A stretch of DNA of 64,000 nt from Rhodospirillales bacterium BBD 1991-14 (GTDB lineage Bacteria > Pseudomonadota > Alphaproteobacteria > Kiloniellales > Kiloniellaceae): positions 62,001-126,000 of the forward strand of contig LYSY01000010.1 of NCBI GenBank assembly GCA_001657395.1. Reading direction: 5' to 3'. Under the pieces are notes generated by a model. The model was not told the DNA's origin, did no database searches, and saw nothing but the letters and a program-made list of their open reading frames with translations. Each line of letters begins with the position of its first letter. The stretch's first letter is position 1. The translations under genes and the position numbers were made by a program. Shown here in pieces: positions 53,901 through 60,411 of the stretch.

Positions 53901-54004
53901 GCGGCAGCCGGCAGCAGCCCAGGCCGGGAGTCGCCCCACCGGGCCAACCGCGGAACGGCACAGGTTTTTCGGCAAGGGATGCCGGAGCTCTCGCGACTGG
54001 ACAT
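50963..54004 (-). CDS. Large exported modular Cys-paired protein P3
   Basis: The 1013-residue protein has a long signal region (~1-52, ending GPALA), N domain (C158/C226), A domain (C258/C338), four consecutive C modules (C373/C461, C497/C596, C632/C720, C762/C849), a linker rich in Pro/Thr/Gln, one F module (C964/C978) and a tail ending VFILPGLGN. C modules show the repeated core xxGVFKGRGxxSGTAVLT and xLSW or DLHW strands, suggesting immunoglobulin-like beta sandwiches. The 14 mature cysteines equal seven modules times two. AAGGAAG 7 nt upstream supports ATG 54004 over 54199. Unknown function. Confidence 0.85.
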   Translation of the reverse strand: MSSRESSGIPCRKTCAVPRLARWGDSRPGLLPAAALSVALGAALTSGPALADYGKAAVREVLPSTITVKSNGADYTNVQPGQGLLAEIKYYFNTQGSGGVKSFGIWLRMRSEHSDWEQFRQNKFAKTFPIGKRDDQVFGEKKIYLPQSSYSSVVTSYCNKHADTLRHIGMTDEQIFSQDRSLEVAVDTALEYEMTSVPGGLHGGVEWVFGFGGPDWPTATKFTVNCEKSAPPPPDPPAITAAAVVVRGIDPANSQGKCRMRLNGTLISNVPNVDVTFRYVDDKGNQSDLKTVNTSDDRSVSFEHDYPLNRGQKRNAKIRIVGESLNFTSAWKDFEYECEDRPIDSLAPLLPPEVVHLEVAATAKKGVYRGHVCPAEAKIIGVFKGRGSTSGTAVLTVNNVMRVESAFNIDDKESKAVDYVQSLSWAGIDGPLQQDIDVGLVLQNANGEPVDVLTKTQTVSCVEADKPDQFVSNDPTPPVLSLSMRAGERRLYQGYMCPERVVLRGRVHGQDDFNGQAVFVVEQEQPLAIPQSQEKEFDFAVTENENLSFVFEPEVQWSNVPQNGDAPPKKTMDLSFRVVKTGGVVASVERSLEVSCKAVTVANLAISFDPPKATGLAAVAKADEVFLHDHICPASISIGGVFKGQGIASGTAVLTANGVVKAEMPYSIEDGQTMSIAGEHDLNWANVQDPVQNNVSLALRLYNAEGVEVDSLTKGQTFECRKYTPGSQVDGAPDGMLSVLPPKPVKFVFLVEKEEQYQDFVCPVAVTVIGRVEGRGKASGTITMGAAGDQILEKPFSFEGDETKNFVGKYDLHWDVETATEQDMAFTMFVHNALGEQVGALQQMKTFECQSYRDSRRVVSGLSTGEPTTPTAQQGRTPAAVGQLALQTGPAFAIQAPNGRVRAGRIQLSGGPANAKYDLRFYRKTEGGYRSVRSAQLPRQMTGRTATFNLKALSGGRDWRIEVCPAGSPASKRAKTACKTSDFRIARIGAAGKPAAPGTLGEAKVFILPGLGN

Positions 54005-54153
54005 GATGTCTTCCTTCTCAATCGGCAAATAGAAATTGCTGCCCGATGCGGCAGAGTTTCGCGTTGGTCGCTGGAGGAAGCGCTTGGGTTTAAAGCACCG
54101 CGGTTCTGTGCAAGACCCCATTCGACCGTCCCACATCGGCGGGAACGCTGAGA

Positions 54154-54210
54154 TACAGCCACGCGGCGTAAGGGTGAACCCGAGAAACCGCATAAGCACG
54201 ATGGGATTTT
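54154..54210 (-). promoter_or_regulatory. Shared 57-bp element, copy C (upstream of P3)
   Basis: Plus-strand view: TACAGCC, 15 bp, GAACCCGAGAAACCGCA, then A at the third following base and ATG at the usual place. It ends 150 bp upstream of the P3 start. On the minus strand the two octamers are GCGGTTTC and TCGGGTTC. Confidence 0.7.
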
Positions 54211-54291
54211 GCCGGATCGTGCACTTAAATTATTGATATATATGAATTTTCACAAAGTCGGAGACAGAACCCGGCCCTCGGTGAAGGGAAA

Positions 54292-54328
54292 GCGGGCGGC
54301 CGCCGTCTCACCCACGGCAACCGCCCGC
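54292..54328 (-). terminator. Hairpin in the P3 upstream region
   Basis: GCGGGCGG (54292-54299) pairs with CCGCCCGC (54321-54328), with an inner GCCGT/ACGGC stem. On the minus strand it is followed by TTTCCCTTC. It may be a terminator of the small unit upstream. Confidence 0.4.
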
Positions 54329-54487
54329 CCCATGCAGCCAGACCTCTTTTCGGGGCCCGGCCGCCGGTTCTCTTGCCCGGTTGTCGGCCAGAGCACGCGG
54401 CTCCTCGCCGCTCAGGTGCGTGCTTCCGAGTCTTCTCGATCAGATTGCGGAGCGCAGACCGCTATGAAGGCGACCCGAGACAGAGAC

Positions 54488-54518
54488 GGGCGGCTACAAT
54501 CACCGCCGGTAGCCGCCC
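54488..54518 (-). terminator. Hairpin directly after the 28-codon frame
   Basis: GGGCGGCTAC (54488-54497) pairs perfectly with GTAGCCGCCC (54509-54518). It begins 2 bp after the stop of the small frame. Sequence and loop resemble the hairpin at 57247-57283. Confidence 0.55.
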
Positions 54519-54520
54519 GC

Positions 54521-54607
54521 CTACGAGTGCAGAGCAGACCAATTGCTCAAAACCTGCCCTTCGGCTAAACTCAGCGTCAGGGCGGGTGCGATCCGTGAAG
54601 ATGCCAT
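54521..54607 (-). CDS. Possible 28-residue peptide
   Basis: A 28-codon frame starts MASSRIAPALTLSLAEGQ and ends at TAG 2 bp before a perfect hairpin. GGAGGG lies about 9 nt upstream of its ATG, and element copy D lies 40 bp upstream. The order element, small frame, hairpin looks like a complete tiny transcription unit of about 150 nt. It may instead be a small RNA with a chance frame; the peptide has no recognised relatives. Confidence 0.3.
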   Translation of the reverse strand: MASSRIAPALTLSLAEGQVLSNWSALHS

Positions 54608-54646
54608 GTGGGCGGCCCTCCGCGGTGTGCACTCGCCCCAACCAGA

Positions 54647-54703
54647 TACTGATCTGCCCGCCTCCCGTGAACCCGTGAAACCGCAGGACCGCCATGCAAG
54701 TTC
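54647..54703 (-). promoter_or_regulatory. Shared 57-bp element, copy D
   Basis: Plus-strand view: TACTGAT, 15 bp, GAACCCGTGAAACCGCA, then A at the third following base and ATGC at the usual place. The TAC block matches less well than in A-C, but the 17-bp core is exact. The nearest downstream unit on the minus strand is the 28-codon frame. Confidence 0.65.
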
Positions 54704-54810
54704 GCATGAACCTTTCGGGACGGCCGTAGGAGGTCACCCATAAGGGGTAGCTTGTGGCGTGACGGCAGGCGCCGGCAATTCGGACAGTTCGTAGGGACAG
54801 CACAAAAGAA

Positions 54811-54840
54811 CGGGCGGCAGCCTGTGATGGCTGCCGCCCG
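54811..54840 (-). terminator. Rho-independent terminator of P4
   Basis: CGGGCGGCAGCC and GGCTGCCGCCCG form a perfect 12-bp stem with a 6-nt loop, followed on the minus strand by TTCTTTTGTGCT. It lies 68 bp after the P4 stop. Confidence 0.85.
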
Positions 54841-54908
54841 TCCCCCGTGTCTCCCGCTCCCTCAGGTCCCCTACCCCCTACGGGTGCGGGAGACAACGCC
54901 CAGGCCGG

Positions 54909-57068
54909 TCAGTTGCCCCAGGGATTGGAACCGGGAAAGATCAGGGAGCGTCCCTCTTCCGGCTCCTGCATGTGCTGTCCGGGTCCCCCGGTCGCCGCAT
55001 GCCTGACCTCGAAGGTCCGGTCCCTGCAGGCATTGGGAAGAATTTGGAGTCCGCGTCCATTGCGGGTGGCGCAGACCTCGACCCGCCACTGGCCAGGTTT
55101 CATCTTGGCGAGGTTCAGATTGGCTACGCCGTTCGTCATCCTGGTCGGCAGATAAGAGCCCGTTATGAGTTTCGTACGATAGAAACGCAAGGCATAGACC
55201 GCGCCCGGCTTCGCGCCGATCAAGCGGACCTTCCCTCCGGCCACCTGAACGGCGCCGGCGGGCAGTCCCACCTGCGCACCTGGCGGGATGCCCGGCAGCT
55301 GCGCGCCTTGACCCAGATCGCCTTCAGCCATCCTGGTGCAGCGGAACAGCGCCGTCTCCTGCTGTATTGCGAGGGTGCCGCCGGCCCCGTCGAAGACCTT
55401 CATGCTGAGACTGATGGCTTGCTGCGGCCCCGGGCCTCCGGCGCCTTCCGGGCCAAAGCCCTTCCACGCCAAGGTCCGTTCGGTGGGAGCGACGATGTCG
55501 AGGTTGACACCCTCGTTCACTGCAAAGGGGATGGACCCGAAGGATGCGCCCTCGGCGAAAATTTCGACCGTCCCCGAGACGTCGCTGCGGCCGACCAGGT
55601 TCCCGATCACCTGGTAGCGGACCGGGCAGACGAAGCGCCCGTCGATGGGTGCAGAGTCCACGACATTCACCTTTATCGCCGTCTGCGGCCAGACCGGACG
55701 GCAAAGCAGGCTCAGTTCGCGTTCGTCTTCGTCGGCCACGAAGCTCTGGTCCGTGGCGACCATGGCACGATAGGTTACCACCTGGCGCGGTGACGTCTCG
55801 CCCACCACCGAGAACCCGGCCCAGGACACATCGTGACCGGCAGCGAATGTATCTTCGCTGCCCTCCTCGACATCGAACTGTCTCAAGTCAAGCAGCGAGT
55901 CGTTGCCGAAGAGTGAAACCGTGGCGGTGCCTTCCGCCGTAGCGGACAGCTGCGCGCGCACCCAGACGCGCGAGGGGCAGGCCCAGCGCCCGCCCAGGAC
56001 GGCTTCCTTCTTCACGACGGCTTCCAGGATGGAGACCCTCGGCGGCGACTCGATCTTCAGGTCATCGGAACCGACAAGAGGGGCGCAGGTCACGGAGTAG
56101 GCGAACCAGGGTGACTGAAAGTGCGAGCTCTCGCCGACCATGCGGACCTTGCCGCTCATTGCGCCGCCGTTTCTCGGCAGCGGGAGCTCATGCTTGAAGT
56201 TGGCGATTTTGACAGCCGAGGTCGTCACGGTCTTGACGTCACTCTTCCGGCCCTGGTCGTCGACGTAGCGGAAGCTCACCGTTTCGTTGGGTTGAAGACT
56301 CGTGATGCTCCCCGCCGCGTTCAGACGGCAGCCCAGGAGGTCGTTGGCCGCGCTGATCGACAGAGCCGAGTCCGCGACCTGGTTCACGGTCAAGATGGTC
56401 AGGGGACCGAACTCAACCTTCGCGCAGGTCACTATCAGTTCCGGATCGAGGACGGCTTCTTCCGGTGGCACAATGCCGCCGGAAAGACCTGACATCTCGT
56501 AGGTCAGCGCACCCCTGACAGGCACCTTGACCACGTGGTCGGAACTGAAGACTTCACTGTTGGACAGGCCGTCCGCGCGCAGGTCGGCCGCCTTCTTGTT
56601 GCAGGCATCGGCAGCCAGCGCGGAATAGGCCGACCGCGGGATGACCAGCGCTTCGTCACGGTCGACCGTCTTCGGGCGGCTGCCGATGGGATAGGAGACC
56701 GTGAGCCCACTGTCCTTGAAGTCGAACCATTGACCCAGGCCCATCTTTCCCTGCGGCCAGGCGCTCCAGGTCTTGACCAGCCCGGAGGCGCCGGCATCCA
56801 GGACAATCCGGACATGGACGACGACATCGTCCGTGCCGTCCTCCACCTGAGTATAGATACTCCCGTTACCGATCACTTTGATCGAGGGTGCTGAAAGCTG
56901 TTTGACAGAGATCCGCCCCTCGTCGGCAAGCGCCGGAGAGGCGGCCAACAGACCGGCCCACAGCAGTGCAAGGATACCAACACTGGACGGGAGGACAGCA
57001 GCGGCGCCACGGTTGGCAGACGCGCCGCGGTTGCGGCGCGCGGCGCCGCAAAGGGAAGAGACCCACAT
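54909..57068 (-). CDS. Large exported modular Cys-paired protein P4
   Basis: The 719-residue protein is the shortest full member: signal peptide (hydrophobic ~28-48, ending SPALA), N domain (C156/C215), A domain (C247/C328), two C modules (C364/C456, C481/C577), one F module (C666/C681) and a tail ending LIFPGSNPWGN. The N domain shows the shared blocks IKVIGNGSIYTQV, YPIGSRPKTVDR and LRADGLSNSEVF. AAGGAGAG 6 nt upstream supports ATG 57068. It is the first gene of the array in the direction of transcription. Unlike P1-P3, no clear copy of the 57-bp element is seen upstream. Function unknown. Confidence 0.85.
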   Translation of the reverse strand: MWVSSLCGAARRNRGASANRGAAAVLPSSVGILALLWAGLLAASPALADEGRISVKQLSAPSIKVIGNGSIYTQVEDGTDDVVVHVRIVLDAGASGLVKTWSAWPQGKMGLGQWFDFKDSGLTVSYPIGSRPKTVDRDEALVIPRSAYSALAADACNKKAADLRADGLSNSEVFSSDHVVKVPVRGALTYEMSGLSGGIVPPEEAVLDPELIVTCAKVEFGPLTILTVNQVADSALSISAANDLLGCRLNAAGSITSLQPNETVSFRYVDDQGRKSDVKTVTTSAVKIANFKHELPLPRNGGAMSGKVRMVGESSHFQSPWFAYSVTCAPLVGSDDLKIESPPRVSILEAVVKKEAVLGGRWACPSRVWVRAQLSATAEGTATVSLFGNDSLLDLRQFDVEEGSEDTFAAGHDVSWAGFSVVGETSPRQVVTYRAMVATDQSFVADEDERELSLLCRPVWPQTAIKVNVVDSAPIDGRFVCPVRYQVIGNLVGRSDVSGTVEIFAEGASFGSIPFAVNEGVNLDIVAPTERTLAWKGFGPEGAGGPGPQQAISLSMKVFDGAGGTLAIQQETALFRCTRMAEGDLGQGAQLPGIPPGAQVGLPAGAVQVAGGKVRLIGAKPGAVYALRFYRTKLITGSYLPTRMTNGVANLNLAKMKPGQWRVEVCATRNGRGLQILPNACRDRTFEVRHAATGGPGQHMQEPEEGRSLIFPGSNPWGN

Positions 57069-57404
57069 AATTCTCTCCTTATGAATATACTGCCGGGCCC
57101 GCGGTGCCGGGCTCGGCCCCCATCAGTCGCGGGGATCCTGCAATCGGTTCATCGCCGGAGAGATCTGTTTCTGCTGCAGGGTGCAAAGCGACCGGACCAG
57201 CCGAGGTCAGGGCTTGCAGAGAAAAGGGTGATGCAGTTTGAAAGAAGGCGGGCGGCTACAGTCGCCGCCAGCAGCCGCCCGCCCTGGGCACATGCGCAGA
57301 TCAATTGCGCCGGCCCTTCCCCCGGGTCAGGTGCCGACCCGTTGGCACTTCTTTAGTCGGCGCCGGGTCTGCAAGGGTTCACGAAGGCGGACGTTTTTCT
57401 GGGC
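57069..57404. other. P4 upstream region
   Basis: About 336 bp between pirin stop and P4 start. It holds the hairpin at 57247-57283 and must hold the P4 promoter. I searched it by eye for the shared element and did not find a convincing copy. Confidence 0.45.
57247..57283 (-). terminator. Probable terminator of the pirin gene
   Basis: GGCGGGCGGCT (57247-57257) pairs perfectly with AGCCGCCCGCC (57273-57283), followed on the minus strand by TTCTTTC. It lies 121 bp after the pirin stop. Together with adjoining CAATTG-containing sequence it resembles 54488-54550. Confidence 0.7.
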
Positions 57405-58316
57405 TCAGTCTTCGGGCAGAGGAATGAACTCGTCGTCATCAGGCACCATCGCGAAGCGCCCGGCCTTCCAGTCGGCCTTGGCCTGCTCGATACGGTCCTG
57501 CGAGGAGGCAACGAAGTTCCACCATATAAAGCGCTGGCCGTCGATGGGCGCACCGCCCAACAGCATCAGCCGGCTGGCCGTCGAAGCCGTGAAACGGACC
57601 CGGACGCCGGCCTTGAACACCGCCATGGTGTTGGCGGCAAAGGTCTGCAACCCCGCCGTGCCGGTGTCGGTCTCAACCGCGCCGCCCACCACGTAGACCG
57701 CACGTTCCGCGTAGTCCTCCGGCAGTTCGAGGCTCGCCCCCGCCTCCAGCTCCGCATGGAGGTAGAACATATCGGAGAACACGCGCACCGGCGCACAGTG
57801 GCCAAAAGCCGAACCGGCGATCAGCCGTATCCACAGCCCGGGTCGCTCGATTTCCGGAAGCCCGGCCGTCGGGTAGTGGGTGAAGCTCGGCTCCGCCTCC
57901 TCATGGGCCAGCGGCAGGGCAATCCAGGACTGCATGCCGTGCAGGCGCTGAGGGCCGGCGAGGGCCGCCTCGGGGCTGCGTTCGGAGTGCACGATGCCTT
58001 TCCCGGCCGTCATCCAGTTCACCGCACCAGGCTGAATGGGCTGCTCGTAACCCAGGCTGTCGCGGTGCATGATCTCCCCTTCGAAAAGGTAGGTCACGGT
58101 CGCAAGGCCGATATGCGGATGGGGCCGCACCGAGATACCCTGACCGGCCGGGAACTCCGCCGGGCCCATCTCGTCCAGAAAGATGAAGGGGCCGACCAGG
58201 CGGCGCTTCGCATAGGGCAGGATCCGCCGCACCTCGAAACCGCCGAGGTCACGGCTGCGCGGCTCGATGACGAGGTCGACCGGGTTTTCCTTGGCCTGCT
58301 TCTGCGCTTCGCTCAT
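57405..58316 (-). CDS. Pirin family protein
   Basis: The 303-residue bicupin has the N-terminal pirin domain with the metal site RPHPHIGLATVTYLFEGEIM, HRDSLG and WMTAGKGIVHSE (three His and one Glu), and a C-terminal pirin domain (FIWWNFVASSQDRI). Bacterial pirins include quercetinases and redox regulators; the substrate here is unknown. GAGGGAG upstream fixes ATG 58316 rather than 58343. The gene is cytosolic by sequence. Confidence 0.93.
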   Translation of the reverse strand: MSEAQKQAKENPVDLVIEPRSRDLGGFEVRRILPYAKRRLVGPFIFLDEMGPAEFPAGQGISVRPHPHIGLATVTYLFEGEIMHRDSLGYEQPIQPGAVNWMTAGKGIVHSERSPEAALAGPQRLHGMQSWIALPLAHEEAEPSFTHYPTAGLPEIERPGLWIRLIAGSAFGHCAPVRVFSDMFYLHAELEAGASLELPEDYAERAVYVVGGAVETDTGTAGLQTFAANTMAVFKAGVRVRFTASTASRLMLLGGAPIDGQRFIWWNFVASSQDRIEQAKADWKAGRFAMVPDDDEFIPLPED

Positions 58317-58404
58317 CTGCATCTCCCTCTGCACAAGTCCCACCGAAAGGAACCCGATGTAAGCAGATCGGGCAGGGCGGCGTCGAGAATCAAAGGGACC
58401 GCAT

Positions 58405-58725
58405 TCAAAGTGATGGCCGCGTCGCCTTCAGGCGCCACAGCTCGAAGAGCGCGAAACAGATCGGGACCAGCCCGCCGAGCACGAGGACCAAGCCGCCCAG
58501 TTCGTAGTCCAGCCGGCGGTGGATGTAAGCCGTTGCATAGAACTCGTCGATCACCGGCTGGCCCCAATCGCCGTAGGACAGCATGGCCACGCCCCAGGTG
58601 ACCAGACAAGCCGCCGCACCAAAAAGGGAGACGACACGGATAACAGTGCGTGCGAGGTCCACGCTGCCGAGGGCCAGGACATAGGCGACCAAGGCAGTGG
58701 TAAACAGCAACGGCAGAAGGTCCAT
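58405..58725 (-). CDS. Small three-helix membrane protein
   Basis: The 106-residue protein has three hydrophobic segments (about residues 4-24, 28-50 and 75-96) separated by a short polar loop containing SYGDWGQPVIDEFYATAYIH. No family is recognised. It lies 88 bp upstream of the pirin gene on the same strand and may be co-transcribed with it. Its ribosome site is weak. Confidence 0.65.
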   Translation of the reverse strand: MDLLPLLFTTALVAYVLALGSVDLARTVIRVVSLFGAAACLVTWGVAMLSYGDWGQPVIDEFYATAYIHRRLDYELGGLVLVLGGLVPICFALFELWRLKATRPSL

Positions 58726-58773
58726 TGCTCTTCGTGCCCTTCTCTTCTCCCCTAGCCGATTGGTGCTAAGGCA

Positions 58774-59586
58774 TTAGTCCGCACCCAAGACGCCCGACGA
58801 CGGCTCGGTCGGCCGCGGTTCCGGAGGGCTCTGCCCCGCCGGGTCCCAATCACCGCGGCTTCCGAGTTCTGAGATCAATTCATCAACCGCCCGGGCCGCG
58901 GCGTTCAGACGCTGAGCGTCGGTCGACCGCAGCACCAGACGAACACCGAAGGTTCCATGGCGATTGAAGGGGTAGCTGCCCAGTTCGACGTCCGGAAAAC
59001 GATCCTGGATCGTCCCCAGACCCGCGGCCAGAACGCCCTCGCCCAGATCGACCGAGACGGTCCGGGACAGCAGGGGCTCCCCGCCGGCAAGGCGGTGGCG
59101 CAGGCTCTGAAACATCGCCTGCATGATGACCGGGATGCCCGCCATGACGAACACGTTGCCGATCTGGAACCCCGGCGCCTGGCTGACCGGGTTTTCGATC
59201 AACTGGGCGCCCTCCGGCGTGCGCGCCATGCGCAGGCGCGCCGCGTTCAGTTGGCCCTTCTCGTAGTGCGCTTCAAGGATCGCCCGCGCTTCCGGGTTGA
59301 CGATCAGGGGTACCGCGAAGGCCTTGGCGACGCAGTCCGCCGTGATGTCGTCGTGGGTCGGGCCGATTCCGCCGGTCGTGAAGACGTAGTCGAAGCGCTG
59401 CCTGACCTCGTTCACCGTCGCCACGATGACGTCTTCCACGTCGGGAATCACCCGGGCTTCCATCAGGCGGATGCCCAGATGGTTCAGTTCTTCCCCCAGA
59501 AAGGCGAGGTTCTTGTCTTTGGTGCGGCCGGAGAGGATCTCGTTGCCGATGATCAGCAGGCAGGCGGTGACCTTCTCTTGCGCCAT
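58774..59586 (-). CDS. CinA-type molybdopterin-binding domain protein
   Basis: The 270-residue protein corresponds to the N-terminal MoaB/MogA-like domain of CinA and lacks the C-terminal NMN amidohydrolase domain. It shows LLIIGNEILSGRTKDKN, VFTTGGIGPTHDDITADC and VFVMAGIPVIMQAMF. Stand-alone members may act as ADP-ribose or FAD pyrophosphatases or bind molybdopterin. ATG 59586 lies 5 bp after the stop of the upstream lipoprotein gene, so the two are probably co-transcribed. The last ~25 residues are a Pro/Ser/Glu-rich tail. Confidence 0.9.
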   Translation of the reverse strand: MAQEKVTACLLIIGNEILSGRTKDKNLAFLGEELNHLGIRLMEARVIPDVEDVIVATVNEVRQRFDYVFTTGGIGPTHDDITADCVAKAFAVPLIVNPEARAILEAHYEKGQLNAARLRMARTPEGAQLIENPVSQAPGFQIGNVFVMAGIPVIMQAMFQSLRHRLAGGEPLLSRTVSVDLGEGVLAAGLGTIQDRFPDVELGSYPFNRHGTFGVRLVLRSTDAQRLNAAARAVDELISELGSRGDWDPAGQSPPEPRPTEPSSGVLGAD

Positions 59587-59591
59587 AGGCC

Positions 59592-60215
59592 TCAAAATTC
59601 CAGGCGCGGCAGCACAGTGTCGGTCCGGACGTAACCCTTGGCTTCCATGCAGCCGGTCATCAGCGATCCGCGGCGCTGGCGCAGGTCGAACTCGTCAACG
59701 CGCTGACGCAGGGCCGAGTAGCGGGAGTCGCTGGTCAGGGTATCGATGCCGGCATTGCGGTCATCGGTGATCTGCGCATCGTGCCGGGTCTGCGCAGCTG
59801 CATAGGCATAGCAGTCTTCGATGTCGGCGCGGTAGGCCTCTTCGTCCTGGCCGCTGCCCACGGCCCAGTTGGTGCCGTCCGGACCCTTCACGACCACGGT
59901 TTCCTGGCCTTCCGCCGGGGCGGCGGCCTGCTGGGACGGCAGCCCCTCCGACGCCGTGGGCGGCAAGGTGGAGCCGGCCTCGCCGGAGGCACCCGGAGGC
60001 GGCAGCGCCTGCCCGGTCTGTGCTCGGCCCGTCTGCGCTTGGCCCGTCTGTGCACCGCTGTCGACGCTGCCGGGCGGTGGCGCGGACCCGCTTTCCTGGC
60101 CTCCAAGACCGGAGCCCTCAAATCCGGGAAAGGACGAACAGGCCGCAAGCAGCAGCAGGCCGGCGGTCAGGCTGGAAAGACGCAGAGCGGCACGCGGTGA
60201 GTGATGCACGGACAT
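59592..60215 (-). CDS. Lipoprotein with Gln-Thr-Gly repeats
   Basis: The 207-residue protein has a lipobox (LLLLAACSS, about residues 20-28), a low-complexity region with tandem AQTGQ/AQTGR repeats (about residues 54-68) and Pro/Ala stretches, and a C-terminal domain with two cysteines (DIEDCYAYAAAQTRHD and MTGCMEAKGYV) that probably form a disulfide. The ending GCMEAKGYV is common to many small proteobacterial lipoproteins. It should be anchored in the envelope. GAGG upstream supports ATG 60215. It precedes the CinA-like gene by 5 bp. Confidence 0.78.
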   Translation of the reverse strand: MSVHHSPRAALRLSSLTAGLLLLAACSSFPGFEGSGLGGQESGSAPPPGSVDSGAQTGQAQTGRAQTGQALPPPGASGEAGSTLPPTASEGLPSQQAAAPAEGQETVVVKGPDGTNWAVGSGQDEEAYRADIEDCYAYAAAQTRHDAQITDDRNAGIDTLTSDSRYSALRQRVDEFDLRQRRGSLMTGCMEAKGYVRTDTVLPRLEF

Positions 60216-60411
60216 CTGGGGTTCCTCGCGGGTGCCGGTCCCATTGCCCGGAACGGCCCCCCTTGGTGTGGAGCGGGCGGAGGTCAACTGGTAACCTACG
60301 ACGCGTACAGTGGCTTTACAGCACCGAAGTTGCAAGCCCATGTCATCGGCTTCGGCCCCCGTCGCCACACCTGAGAGTTGCGTATCTCCCTTTCCGATTT
60401 AATCCGCTCAG

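Larger units (their letters stand above)
54005..54908. other. P3 upstream region with two shared elements and hairpins
   Basis: This is the longest gap of the array, about 900 bp. It contains element copy C, a hairpin at 54292-54328, a second element copy D leading into a 28-codon frame and hairpin (54488-54607), and the P4 terminator. The stretch at 54230-54255 is AT-rich. Confidence 0.55.

Noticed and set aside
47140-54703. Short peptides starting at the ATG that ends each shared element in plus-strand view
   Set aside because: The ATG is at a fixed place, but the following frames differ in length and sequence and one runs on into other sequence. The ATG is more simply the reverse of GCAT in a minus-strand site.
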